Assembly (NCBI GenBank): GCA_016714985.1 | Contig: JADKBS010000001.1 | Coordinates: 205,001 to 269,000, forward strand | Direction of reading: 5' to 3' | Length of the DNA stretch: 64,000 nt | Origin: Saprospiraceae bacterium | Lineage (GTDB): Bacteria > Bacteroidota > Bacteroidia > Chitinophagales > Saprospiraceae | Shown here: positions 20,542 through 29,304 of the stretch, in pieces | Numbering within the stretch: position 1 is the first letter of the stretch | Layout: each line of letters opens with the position of its first letter | The notes under the pieces: generated by a model | Database searches by the model: none | Seen by the model: only the letters and a program-made list of their open reading frames with translations | What the model was told of the DNA's origin: nothing | Position numbers and translations under genes: made by a program

Positions 20542-23500
20542 GTCCCTTCCCAAATGAAGATGGTCCTTGCAGCAATGGCCCAACCCCGACCAATGGCGGC
20601 ACTATCATGTCTTACTGTCATTTGGTGGCTGCCGGCATGAACTTGGAGGAAGGCTTCGGCCCGCTGCCCGGCAATAAAATCCGTAGCGAAGTGAACGCTG
20701 CCGCTTGCCTCGGCACGGTACACCTTGATTGCTACAATGCCCCTTTTTACCCCGGCGGCCCGGTGACGGCCAGCAACAGCGGCGGCAACGTGAGTGCCAG
20801 TTTTTACAGTTGCATCGGCTGGAACGAGAGTGGCCCAGAGCGGGTGTACCGCCTCATCATTGACGAAGCGCAAACCATCACCGCTACCCTGAGCGGCCTT
20901 GGCGCCGACCTCGACGTGTTCATCCTCGACGCCTGCAGCGAAAACAGTTGCCTCGCCCACGGCGATGTGACGGCCACCACGGCCACCGTTCCGGCGGGCG
21001 AATATTTCGTGGTCGTGGAAGGTTACCTCGGTGCGGTGGGCAATTTTACGCTGACCGTGACCACCAGCGTGGACGGGTACTGCTGGACGAATGGCAATTC
21101 CGATGAAGAATTTATTGCGGGCGTCTCGATGCCTGGGAGCGGAATTGCCTACACATCTGGCAATGGAGAGGGCTATTCGGACTACAGCTCTTCAAGTATT
21201 TTCCCCTTCAAAAGGTCATTTCCCGCTTCGCTCACCCTCACGCCCGGCTTCGCTGGCGGAGGTTCGAGTGAAAACTGGAGTGTATGGTTGGACGAAAACA
21301 ACGACCAGCAATTTCAGGCTTCGGAGTTGCGCATGTCCGCTGGGCCGTCCACGCAGCCTGTTAGTGGCACTGTTACACTGCCTGCTTCCAATGGGTTTAC
21401 CCATCAGGAATGCCGTATGCGGGTGAAAATGTCGAGGGACGTTTCCAGCAACCCCTGCGGTGATGGCTACTACGGTGAAACGGAGGATTACAAGGCCATC
21501 ATTGACGATTATTGCATTGCCTGGCCCGATGGGGGCATGGGGTATAAAATGCAATCAATTGTAATGAATGGGAATAGCGTGTACAGCAATGAAGCAAATT
21601 ATGGCAACAACTTCAGCCAGTTTTTTTATGCGGTGCGCAATGGTGAAAATACATTTACGCTAACCCCTCACCATACCTACCCAAGTGACCCGCAATATAG
21701 CATCGGCTGGCGCATCTACGCCGACCTCGACCACAACTACAGTTTCAACGACCCTGGTGAAATGGTACTCAATCTTGCCAACACCCCCGATGTGGCCCAA
21801 AGTGGCACCTTCACCATGCCTTCGGGCAGTTTCACCGGCTGGACCCGCTTCCGCGTCACGATGGGCATCGTAAATGGAGAGGACGCTTGCGGCGGTTTTG
21901 TGGGCGCTGTCTATGACCTCAAGGTCTGGGTCGGCGACTACTGCCCCACCAGCGCCAACAACTCCCAACTGTGGATAGAAAGCGTACTGCTGGACCCCGC
22001 CACAGGCAATTCAAGCGGCCAAGACCCCAACGGCTACGGCGATTTCAGTGCACAACAATTCATACTCGACCGCACACTGACCCATGAGATACGGCTGTAC
22101 CCTGCTTTTGCAAACAATACTGCTGACGTTACTTGGCGCGTGTTCATTGATTACAACCACGACCACGATTTCAATGACCCCGGCGAGTTGGCCGCTGACC
22201 TGCCCGGCTCTCCTAATTGGCAGATTGCGACCATCAACATCCCATCCGATGCCTTGAACGGCCCCGCTCGTATGCGCATACAAATGTTGTGGCTGGTAGC
22301 CAGCGACGCCTGTGGGCCAAAAGTGATGGGCGAAATAGAGGACTACACCGTGTATATTGACCCTTACTGTCGAGCCAACCCTTTTTACAACGATTTGAAC
22401 TGGATTAATAAGATCGCCGTCAACGACTACGTGCGCCAGACTGGCCAAAATGCACAGGCTTACACGTTGTTCCCAGACTACCAAGGTAGGGTGACCACTG
22501 CCGTGGACAATTACATCAGCTTGTACCCCGGTGGTGTGAATAACAACGATGCAGTGGGCTGGCGCGTATTCATTGACGCCAACCAAGACGGCGATTTTTA
22601 TGATGAAAGCGAGATGGTCGTGGAGATTCCCGTTGCCACTGGAGATAGACTAAATGTCGGTTTTGCATTGCCCGCCGCCGCCATCAAAGGCTGGACCCGG
22701 ATGCGGGTGGTCATGGCAGAAGGGATTTTACAAGGCCCTTGCGATATACAGTTTGACGGCGAGGTGGAAGACTACGCCATTTACATTGACGACTACTGCC
22801 TGAGCCACGGTGTGTCCTCTTGGGAGCGCATCACCAACGTGGAAATCGGCACCATTGCCAACTACACACCAATGCTGGACCCGGTCATGGGCTACCGGGA
22901 TTTTACCGCCCAAAGCACCAACCTGACCATCGGGGAAGCAACGGACTACTCTGTGGCACATTCGATTTACCTATACCAACCCGACAACCCCTCGCTCACG
23001 ATTTTTATTGACTACAACCGTGACAACGATTTCAACGACGACGGTGAGCGGGTGGTGACGGAAGAAGCCAGCCCAGCCTCTCCCCGCACGGGTGTCATCA
23101 ATGTCCCAATCAACGTGACGCCCGGCCCTACCCGGATGCGCATTACCATCCAACAGGACTATGTTGTGAACCACAACTGCGATATAATGTATGGCAGGGG
23201 CGACGTTTCGGACTATACTGTCAACCTCGTGACAGGCTGCGCTGTGCCCACCAACATATGGGCCATCCCTTCAGGCGCTACCGCCGCCATGCTTGGTCAA
23301 GAACCTCAGTCGGGCGTCAATTTGTACGGCTACCGCTACCGTGCTCAGGGCACCAACACATGGACGACCGTCTCCGCCACCGTTCCATTCAAATCAGCAA
23401 CTGGCCTGGCGGCAGGCACCACCTACGAGTACCAAGCACGGGTGCGCTGCGTCAACCCAGCGGGTGGGGCAGGCACTTACACGGCGTACAGCTCCAGTTT

Positions 23501-24128
23501 GCTTTTCACCATGCCCATCGCCAATGCCCCATGTGGCCAAAGCGCTGCTGGCCAAGTACGCAGCATTAGTTCAACTGGTGCTACTTTCCAATACCGCTAC
23601 GTGCCAAATTCTACCCGCTACCGGGTGCAATGGCGTGCACTAGGCGCTCTGGGTTGGAGCTCGTGGGAAGGCACTACAACTTCCCGTACCGTCACGGGCC
23701 TGACAGCGTTCACCACTTACGAATGGCAGGTGACCACCCGCTGCGGCACGACCTGGGGAACGCCTTACTACATGGGCAGTTTCACCACCTTGCCCACGCT
23801 CAACATTGGTGGGGATGAAGCCTCAGACGACCGTGAAAACGCTGAGAATGAGTTGGTGGAAATAGCTCAACAGAAGGCCGAACTGGTCGCCTTCCCTAAT
23901 CCTTTTGGCGAAAGCGTAACGTTACAATTTGAAAGTAAAACCAATGGTAGTGCTACGCTCGAAGTTCGGGCCATGACTGGCCAGCGGCTGATGTACCAGG
24001 ATGTGGAACTTGTCGAAGGCTTGAACCAATTGAATATCTTCACCGAAAGCTGGGCGGCAGGAATTTACTACTTACAATTATATGGTGAGGCAGGATTGAG
24101 GCAAGTGAAGGTAGTGAAGAACCAGTAA
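20343..24128 (+). CDS. metalloprotease/adhesin C-terminal part: zinc site, GEVED repeats, FN3, T9SS sorting domain
   Basis: Genuine coding begins near 20404; the open frame before that is not homologous. PTYSWESNCVTHEMGHNLG followed by SRHTH gives HExxHxxGxxH, the zinc site of reprolysin-type metallopeptidases, and IMSYCH is the Met-turn. A pre-peptidase-like beta domain (~125-250) follows, then five GEVED-type domains, each with an acidic WRVFIDYNHDHDFNDPGE-like loop and a GE(V/I)EDY(T/A)(V/I)YID end. Two fibronectin-III domains and a T9SS type A sorting domain (FPNPFGESVTLQF to the end, ~75 residues) complete it. The product should be exported by the Sec and type IX systems to the cell surface or medium. 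A terminator is not evident after it. Confidence 0.88.
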   Translation: MFSQHQIPVCLQWRTGCPRFFPTYSWESNCVTHEMGHNLGSRHTHWCGWPGGPIDNCGPTTPPINLGPFPNEDGPCSNGPTPTNGGTIMSYCHLVAAGMNLEEGFGPLPGNKIRSEVNAAACLGTVHLDCYNAPFYPGGPVTASNSGGNVSASFYSCIGWNESGPERVYRLIIDEAQTITATLSGLGADLDVFILDACSENSCLAHGDVTATTATVPAGEYFVVVEGYLGAVGNFTLTVTTSVDGYCWTNGNSDEEFIAGVSMPGSGIAYTSGNGEGYSDYSSSSIFPFKRSFPASLTLTPGFAGGGSSENWSVWLDENNDQQFQASELRMSAGPSTQPVSGTVTLPASNGFTHQECRMRVKMSRDVSSNPCGDGYYGETEDYKAIIDDYCIAWPDGGMGYKMQSIVMNGNSVYSNEANYGNNFSQFFYAVRNGENTFTLTPHHTYPSDPQYSIGWRIYADLDHNYSFNDPGEMVLNLANTPDVAQSGTFTMPSGSFTGWTRFRVTMGIVNGEDACGGFVGAVYDLKVWVGDYCPTSANNSQLWIESVLLDPATGNSSGQDPNGYGDFSAQQFILDRTLTHEIRLYPAFANNTADVTWRVFIDYNHDHDFNDPGELAADLPGSPNWQIATINIPSDALNGPARMRIQMLWLVASDACGPKVMGEIEDYTVYIDPYCRANPFYNDLNWINKIAVNDYVRQTGQNAQAYTLFPDYQGRVTTAVDNYISLYPGGVNNNDAVGWRVFIDANQDGDFYDESEMVVEIPVATGDRLNVGFALPAAAIKGWTRMRVVMAEGILQGPCDIQFDGEVEDYAIYIDDYCLSHGVSSWERITNVEIGTIANYTPMLDPVMGYRDFTAQSTNLTIGEATDYSVAHSIYLYQPDNPSLTIFIDYNRDNDFNDDGERVVTEEASPASPRTGVINVPINVTPGPTRMRITIQQDYVVNHNCDIMYGRGDVSDYTVNLVTGCAVPTNIWAIPSGATAAMLGQEPQSGVNLYGYRYRAQGTNTWTTVSATVPFKSATGLAAGTTYEYQARVRCVNPAGGAGTYTAYSSSLLFTMPIANAPCGQSAAGQVRSISSTGATFQYRYVPNSTRYRVQWRALGALGWSSWEGTTTSRTVTGLTAFTTYEWQVTTRCGTTWGTPYYMGSFTTLPTLNIGGDEASDDRENAENELVEIAQQKAELVAFPNPFGESVTLQFESKTNGSATLEVRAMTGQRLMYQDVELVEGLNQLNIFTESWAAGIYYLQLYGEAGLRQVKVVKNQ
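20400..20406 (+). other. slippery heptamer T TTT TTC at a -1 frame change
   Basis: In the upstream frame the codons are GAT TTT TTC. The T of GAT plus the next two codons form T TTT TTC, a textbook -1 slippery heptamer. Slipping there yields DFFPTYSWES and runs directly into the zinc-binding motif, so all homology is restored. The alternative is a one-base loss in a T7 tract, by mutation or sequencing error. Confidence 0.6.
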
Positions 24129-24312
24129 AACCAGATGCTGTGGGTTTCCAGCTGGCTTTGTCCGGCAGGCCATCCTGCATCGAGTAGCGGTTGAAATGCG
24201 CTTCTAGTGGCGGGTTTCGGGATGGTTTGGCAGTTCGTTAATGCGAGCAGTAGCAGCGAAAACTATATGCTATATCCCGGCAAAAGTAGCCGCTTTCGCA
24301 AGTAATCGGTAT

Positions 24313-24370
24313 GGCATGTTTGCGGGGGTATTTCGGGTTGGAATTGGATGAAAATCCCCGCAAACATGCC
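24313..24370. repeat. 15-bp inverted repeat in the 24129-24453 spacer
   Basis: GGCATGTTTGCGGGG (24313-24327) is perfectly complementary to CCCCGCAAACATGCC (24356-24370), with a 28-nt loop. No T-run follows on either strand, so an ordinary terminator is unlikely. The rest of the spacer 24129-24453 shows no gene. Confidence 0.65.
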
Positions 24371-24453
24371 ATTGTTGGAGTAAGTAAGGTGGGGGATTTT
24401 TGTAGTATCAAAAGCATATTAAAACAAGCAATAAAAGTTCTGTCTCTACGTGA

Positions 24454-24579
24454 AGGCCATTGGCAGTAAAAGAACTCACGGAGTTTCATATAGACCTCAG
24501 CAACTTGGCCAGTGGCGTTTATTTTTTGGAGTTGCTCAATGGTGGTCAATTAACCATAAAGCGTATTGCCAAGGAGTAG
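24454..24579 (+). pseudogene. orphan T9SS sorting-domain fragment
   Basis: A stop-bounded frame without a start encodes about 41 residues that include ELTEFHIDLSNLASGVYFLE and end GGQLTIKRIAKE. This is the typical last part of a type A T9SS sorting domain (ID.S.L..G.Y.L.L..G.....K..K). The rest of the protein is missing. It probably is the relic of a lost or recombined surface protein gene. Nothing else is visible in 24580-24748. Confidence 0.6.
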
Positions 24580-24748
24580 AGTGCTTTCGTAGGTATAAGG
24601 TGTGGAGGTGGAATTATGCTGCGAGTCACCAAGTTTTGGTCATGGGGAGGATGTTTGATAAATAGTTGATGAGGGTTTATTAAGTTGACAATCAACCCTT
24701 ACCAAACATACTAAATCTTGACGGCGTGAGCTGTAAAAAGAGCTATCA

Positions 24749-25573
24749 ATGAATAAACAAGACCTTATCCAACTTCTCACCGACAATGAGATGGACAGCC
24801 TCTTCGAGCAGTTGAAAAGCAGACAGCGCAACTCAGGCGAACAGGTGTTGCTTGAAAGCCAATGGAAGGACTTGCAGTCTCGGCAGCGCTCCGGCACGAT
24901 TTCGTACGACCAAGCCAACCTGGAGGCTGCCCGGTTGCGCAAGGGTTTGTTGGAACTGATTGATATGTCTTTTTCGGTGCCTTCCTCACCTGCAATTAGT
25001 AGTGAGAATAACCCGCCATTTACTTCCAAAGCGATAAGATCCGGTATGCTTGCTGCATCCATAGCCGGAGCAGCTTTGCTGGTTTATCTGCTGGTTTTTC
25101 AGCTTTTGCCGCTGCTGAACCCGGCCGATGCGGGCGTTGACAAACAATCAGACCCGAGCAAATCTACCACCACACTGGCCGCTACCGGCGGGAAACCTGG
25201 CAAGGCCCGCAGCCTGAACATTTCGGCAGCCGAACCACTCACGTTTTCACCGGGCGATGAACAATACGAGCGAGTGTACTCGGTCATCAAGGGCAAGGTG
25301 GAAAGCATTGGTGGCGGGCGGTGCCTGGTCACACTGAAAATCGGACTGGATTTCAAGGGAATCATCAACACCATTTTAAGCAATGACAAGTTCAGGCTGG
25401 TGGCTGACGAACTGCGGGGACCGCTTGCTCCGACCAATTTTTTATCCGTCCTAATTGACTCCAAGAGCTATGGAGAGGGGGAGATAAAGTTCGAACTGAG
25501 CGATGCCATTACCGACTTCAGCCTCATATTGGAGGGCAAGGAGGACAGGAAATGGGATTTCAATATCGAATAG
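24749..25573 (+). CDS. EAD11-domain single-pass membrane protein
   Basis: 274 residues. Residues ~4-75 match effector-associated domain 11: LIQLLTDNEMDSLFEQL, then LLESQWKDLQSRQRSGTISY followed by DQANLEAARLRKGLLELID. One membrane segment spans ~99-122 (MLAASIAGAALLVYLLVFQL). Residues ~125-165 are a Ser/Thr/Gly linker, and ~165-274 are a beta-rich domain that I do not recognise. EADs are small adaptor domains that pair like parts between receptors and effectors (often CHAT, TIR or trypsin domains) in Bacteroidota and cyanobacterial conflict systems. Its presence a few kilobases from two CHAT genes is suggestive, but those CHAT proteins carry no EAD and seem to be exported. Confidence 0.75.
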   Translation: MNKQDLIQLLTDNEMDSLFEQLKSRQRNSGEQVLLESQWKDLQSRQRSGTISYDQANLEAARLRKGLLELIDMSFSVPSSPAISSENNPPFTSKAIRSGMLAASIAGAALLVYLLVFQLLPLLNPADAGVDKQSDPSKSTTTLAATGGKPGKARSLNISAAEPLTFSPGDEQYERVYSVIKGKVESIGGGRCLVTLKIGLDFKGIINTILSNDKFRLVADELRGPLAPTNFLSVLIDSKSYGEGEIKFELSDAITDFSLILEGKEDRKWDFNIE

Positions 25574-25722
25574 GAGCAAATATTAACACCATTATCCCCT
25601 TGTAATGCCAGCAAGATTCAGGTAAAAATAGGGTGACCCATACGGCCTGTCGAAGGGTAGCTCATGCATTGGCATAAAGCAGCAGCCTTGGGTGCATTTC
25701 AATCAACTATAACCTTTTCATC

Positions 25723-26229
25723 ATGAAAAAACGACAACCATTTTTCATCCTTTTATTGCTTGTCTGCATCACTGCCACGGCACAACAAGCTTACCTCAAG
25801 CCAGAAGTGCTTGCCTCTGCTGGCAGTACGGTCACCGCCAATGGGGCAAGCCTCAGCTACACAGTGGGGGAAGTCGCTGTGCAAACCCTCACGGCTTCCG
25901 GCGTCAGTTTTGGGCAGGGCTTCCACAATGGCGTGCTCGACATCGTGGGCAGCACCGATGTACTGGCCAACTGGCAGCTTTCGGTCTATCCAAACCCCGC
26001 TTCGCAGGTAGTGTACGTGGAGTACGAGGCTCCTACGCAGAACGGCCCCTTGATGGCGGCAGTCTGGGACCTACATGGCAGGCAACTGTTGGCATCCATG
26101 CCCTTGCTTGCCTCCGCCAAAAACGCCTTGGAAGTCCAGCACTTGCCCAGCGGCATCTACCTGCTTCGGCTTTCCGACCCTGACGGCAACCATGCCACCG
26201 TCAAAATCGTGAAATCAAAATGCCCCTGA
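25723..26229 (+). CDS. small T9SS-sorted secreted protein
   Basis: 168 residues. A signal peptide (1-20, ending TATAQ) is followed by a short beta-rich stretch common in Bacteroidota (VLASAGSTVTANGASLSYTV, then GEVAVQTL and FGQGFHNG) and a type A sorting domain (~88-165; LSVYPNPASQVVYVEY, LPSGIYLLRLSD, VKIVKSK). The mature part is little more than one short domain. It lies 90 bp before the S74 collar gene in the same direction and probably shares its transcript. Confidence 0.85.
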   Translation: MKKRQPFFILLLLVCITATAQQAYLKPEVLASAGSTVTANGASLSYTVGEVAVQTLTASGVSFGQGFHNGVLDIVGSTDVLANWQLSVYPNPASQVVYVEYEAPTQNGPLMAAVWDLHGRQLLASMPLLASAKNALEVQHLPSGIYLLRLSDPDGNHATVKIVKSKCP

Positions 26230-26319
26230 CATCGCCCAGAAAACTAACATAAAACAACAGTTCAAAACTTTTCAAACCCGCCAAGACCGTAAGCGCTTGG
26301 CTCAAAAAAAATTAGCATC

Positions 26320-28512
26320 ATGAAAGCAATTAGACTTGTCTTAACATGGGTATGCTTTGCGCTATCCACAGCTGCCATTTACGCACAGACGATCGGCTTC
26401 AATTATCAGGCCGTGCTGCGCAACAGCAGCTATGTGGCCATCGGGAACACCTCAGGCACGGCCACTGTCAGCATCCTGAACGACGTGGGAACCAGCCTCT
26501 ACTCCGAGACGCACACCATCACCACCGACCAGCTCGGCATGTTCAGCCTCGTGGTGGGCAAGGGTTCCAGCCCTTCCATCCCGTTCTCCAACATCAGTTG
26601 GGGCAGCGGCGGCCTTTTTCTCAAGGTGGCCATAAACGCCAACGGCAACAACTACGACTTCTCCCCCTCCGAACTGCAGGCCGTGCCATACGCAAAGGTG
26701 GCCGAAAGGACGATGCAGACCCTCGCCTACGACCCCGCAACTGGTCAGTTGAGCCTAAGCAATGGCGGCGGCAGTGTCAACCTGCCCGCTGGCGGCGGCA
26801 CCTACGTTTCCGGGCCTGGCATCAGCATCGTCAACAACACCATCAGCAACACAGGCGACCCCGTCGCCACCGACGACATCACCACCAGCACCCCGGCGGG
26901 AGGGGGCCTGACAGGCTTCTATCCCATGCCGCAGCTTGCCGCCAATTCCGTCAATTCCGACAAGATTGCAAACGGCTCCATCCAGGCCTCAGACATGGCT
27001 GCTGGCGTGGTACCCCAAGGCATCAACGACCTGAACGACGTGACTACTACTGGTGCCGCCAACGGCCAAGTGCTCAAGTGGAACGGCTCGCAGTGGTTGC
27101 CACAGGACGACAACGTGGGCGGCGGAGGTGGCGGGGGTGCCACCGTGACGCAAGCACCGCTCAGCGGCAACGGCTCGGCGGGCAGCCCCGTCACCATTGG
27201 CCAAAACGGTGCCGCCAACGGGCAGGTCCTCAAGTGGAACGGCTCCTCCTGGACGCCCGCCAGCGACAACGGCACTCAGTACACCGCCGGGCAGGGCATC
27301 AGCATCAACGGCAATGCCATCAGTGCCACGGACAACTCGGCCACCAACGAGCTTCAGAGCCTCAGCATCAACGGCAATGAGCTGACCATCTCAAACGGCA
27401 ATTCCGTGATACTGCCAACGGACCCCGGCTACTTCGCAGGGCCTGGCATCAACATCAACGGTAATTTCATTTCAAACACGGGCGATGACGACAACTCCAG
27501 CTTCAACGAACTACAGTCCCTCTCCCTCAGCGGAACGACGCTCAGCCTTAGCGACGGCGGCGGCTCGGTGAACCTGCCCACCTACACTGCTGGCGACGGG
27601 ATCAGCATCAACGGCAACAACACCATCACGAACACGGGCGATAACGACAATTCCAGTTTCAACGAAATACAGACCCTCTCCATATGGGCTCACACCTTGT
27701 ACCTTTCCAATGGCGGCGGCTCTGTTGACCTCTCCGATTATGGCACGTGGTCGCCGCTACTGGGTAGCGGTAATATTTGGCGCCCCTCAGGCAACGTGGG
27801 CATCGGCACCGACCCCATTGAAAAATTGACTGTGGGTGGCAATATCCGCTTGGGGTCAACCCTCTATTTTGGTTCAGTGGAATCCATTAGCGATGGCGGA
27901 GCTTACGAAGTGATATGCGATGGCTCTTTTTCATCAGCTGTTGATGGTAGCGACAATTGCGGCGCTTCGGGCAGGCGTTGGGCCTCTGTTTATGCAGCAA
28001 ATGGTACTATCAACACCTCTGATGCAAGGGACAAATCAAACATATTGGGGCTGAAGTACGGCTTGGAACAAATCATGAAACTTCGACCCGTGTCGTTCAC
28101 TTGGAAAGACCATAAAATACAGGACACCAAGCTTGGGTTATTGGCACAGGAGGTTCAGGAAATCATCCCCGAAGTCGTGGTTGACCACGAAACCAAAAGG
28201 GATGAAAAAACGGGTGAGCTAAAACAGGTGCCTGCAAATAGGTTGGGCATTTATTACTCGGACTTGATACCAGTCTTGATTAAAGGAATGCAGGAACAAC
28301 AAGCGGAAATTGAGAACCTGAGGAGAGACAACGCTGCCTTGAAAGTGGAGCTAAAGGCTAATAAAACGCAACTCGACAAAATTGCTAGCTCACGCCCCAA
28401 AGGGGTCACCGCTCAGGAGCAGCAGACCATCATTGCGCAGCAGGCAGGCAAAATGGAGGCCATGGAAGCCCGACTTGCAATGCTGGAGGCGTTGTTGATG
28501 GAAGGGAAATGA
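26320..28512 (+). CDS. secreted S74 (intramolecular chaperone) collar protein
   Basis: 730 residues. A signal peptide (1-22, ending AIYAQ) precedes a beta domain (~25-125; TIGFNYQAVLRNSSYVAIGN), then a long Gly/Asn/Ser-rich region (~140-500) with imperfect repeats such as NGAANGQVLKWNGS and GDGISINGN/GPGININGN. A peptidase S74 domain (~567-690) begins with SDARDK, where Ser567 and Lys572 form the self-cleaving dyad, followed by RPVSFTWKD and GLLAQEVQEIIPEVV. A C-terminal coiled coil (~650-730) could trimerise it. S74 domains fold and then cut themselves off trimeric fibres. Here the protein has a signal peptide and no phage neighbours, so a surface fibre is more likely than a tail fibre. Confidence 0.9.
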   Translation: MKAIRLVLTWVCFALSTAAIYAQTIGFNYQAVLRNSSYVAIGNTSGTATVSILNDVGTSLYSETHTITTDQLGMFSLVVGKGSSPSIPFSNISWGSGGLFLKVAINANGNNYDFSPSELQAVPYAKVAERTMQTLAYDPATGQLSLSNGGGSVNLPAGGGTYVSGPGISIVNNTISNTGDPVATDDITTSTPAGGGLTGFYPMPQLAANSVNSDKIANGSIQASDMAAGVVPQGINDLNDVTTTGAANGQVLKWNGSQWLPQDDNVGGGGGGGATVTQAPLSGNGSAGSPVTIGQNGAANGQVLKWNGSSWTPASDNGTQYTAGQGISINGNAISATDNSATNELQSLSINGNELTISNGNSVILPTDPGYFAGPGININGNFISNTGDDDNSSFNELQSLSLSGTTLSLSDGGGSVNLPTYTAGDGISINGNNTITNTGDNDNSSFNEIQTLSIWAHTLYLSNGGGSVDLSDYGTWSPLLGSGNIWRPSGNVGIGTDPIEKLTVGGNIRLGSTLYFGSVESISDGGAYEVICDGSFSSAVDGSDNCGASGRRWASVYAANGTINTSDARDKSNILGLKYGLEQIMKLRPVSFTWKDHKIQDTKLGLLAQEVQEIIPEVVVDHETKRDEKTGELKQVPANRLGIYYSDLIPVLIKGMQEQQAEIENLRRDNAALKVELKANKTQLDKIASSRPKGVTAQEQQTIIAQQAGKMEAMEARLAMLEALLMEGK

Positions 28513-28521
28513 CATATTCCC

Positions 28522-28556
28522 GAGTCTGTCGGTAACCTCAAGTTGCCGGCAGACTC
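28522..28556. repeat. 35-bp REP-like palindrome, copy 1
   Basis: GAGTCTGTCGGTAAC (28522-28536) pairs over 15 bp with GTTGCCGGCAGACTC (28542-28556), loop CTCAA. It begins 10 nt after the stop of the S74 gene. A second copy with 29 of 35 identical bases lies at 57964-57998 inside ccsBA. It has no T-run, so it is not a standard terminator. Confidence 0.75.
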
Positions 28557-28587
28557 CAATGCCCCCCTCTTGGAGACTTGAGATAAG

Positions 28588-28767
28588 ACTGGCTGGCGAC
28601 ATGGCTGTTATATTTCCGTCCCGCACCCGTTCAATCCGCAGGTCAGGATTGGCGATGCAAACCTCAAAAAACGCTTTCTCTGACATTCTTTTGGGCATGA
28701 CAATATGTACCACAGGCGTCATCATTGTTTCCGCATCCATCAATTCCGTTTCAAGATTTGCTGTCAT
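28588..28767 (-). pseudogene. Uma2-family endonuclease fragment (N-terminal 60 residues)
   Basis: Reading from ATG 28767, residues include VVHIVMPKRMSEKAFFEVC, then IANPDLRIERVRDGNITAMS. This matches the first ~60 residues of Uma2 (DUF820) restriction-like nucleases, where MSEEEFF..C......RIER...G.I..M.P is typical. After SPAS the homology stops, and the open frame runs into the antisense of the S74 gene. About two thirds of the protein, including the catalytic D...E.K part, is missing. Confidence 0.65.
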
Positions 28768-28808
28768 TGCTTCGCTTTTTTAATGCAAAATAAGCCTTTC
28801 AGTTGAAA

Positions 28809-29225
28809 TCACGACATAAAATACTCCACAGCCAAGTCGTACCCCTTTAGCCCAAGCCCGATGATACACCCCACGCAATTGGGGGCGGTCAGCGACTTGT
28901 GCCGGAATTCTTCCCTTGAAAAAGTGTTGGAAATATGAACCTCAATCACGGGCGCTTCGATAGCGACGATGGCGTCGGCAAGGGCATAGGACGTATGCGC
29001 ATAGGCCCCAGGGTTGAAGATGATGCCCTGATAGGAGAAGCCCGCTTCATGTATTTTATCGAGTAGCTCGCCCTCGTGGTTGCTCTGGAAGTAGTGCAGC
29101 ACCACGCCAGGGAACTCCTGCTGCAAGGTCTCGAAATACTCTTCGAACGAGCGCTTGCCATAGATATGTGGTTCCCGCTTGCCTAGGAGGTTGAGGTTTG
29201 GGCCATTGATAATGAGGATTTTCAT
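28809..29225 (-). CDS. aroQ: 3-dehydroquinate dehydratase, type II
   Basis: 138 residues, starting at ATG 29225 (MKILIINGPNLNLLG). An upstream in-frame start adds 17 unmatched residues and was rejected. It removes water from 3-dehydroquinate in the shikimate pathway and forms dodecamers. Key residues are visible: Tyr22 in REPHIYG, FQSNHEGELLD (~46-56), NPGAYAHTSYALADAI and the catalytic His97 in EVHISN, with the substrate loop REEFRHKS. Length is typical (about 140-150). It is separated from upstream recQ by a strong terminator, so it should have its own promoter, which I could not identify. Confidence 0.96.
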   Translation of the reverse strand: MKILIINGPNLNLLGKREPHIYGKRSFEEYFETLQQEFPGVVLHYFQSNHEGELLDKIHEAGFSYQGIIFNPGAYAHTSYALADAIVAIEAPVIEVHISNTFSREEFRHKSLTAPNCVGCIIGLGLKGYDLAVEYFMS

Positions 29226-29239
29226 TTGCACCAAATAAA

Positions 29240-29285
29240 AAAACGGGTATGCGGCTCGGCTGCAGCCGAGCCGCATACCCGTTTT
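29240..29285 (-). terminator. 46-bp perfect palindromic terminator of recQ
   Basis: AAAACGGGTATGCGGCTCGG (29240-29259) and its reverse complement (29266-29285) frame a central CTGCAG, so both 23-nt arms are perfectly complementary. On the minus strand a run of seven T (29237-29243) follows the GC-rich stem. It lies 20 nt after the recQ stop. Confidence 0.88.
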
Positions 29286-29304
29286 GATGGAATTGCTGGC
29301 GGGA

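Noticed and set aside
24450..24665. Small gene starting at ATG 24450
   Set aside because: Its residues are unrelated to anything, while the overlapping other frame encodes a sorting-domain relic.
26320..28512. Prophage tail-fibre gene
   Set aside because: The S74 domain is phage-like, but the signal peptide and lack of any phage neighbour favour a cellular surface protein.
28390..28587. C-terminal extension of the Uma2 fragment
   Set aside because: This part is antisense to the S74 gene end and its spacer and has no Uma2 similarity.
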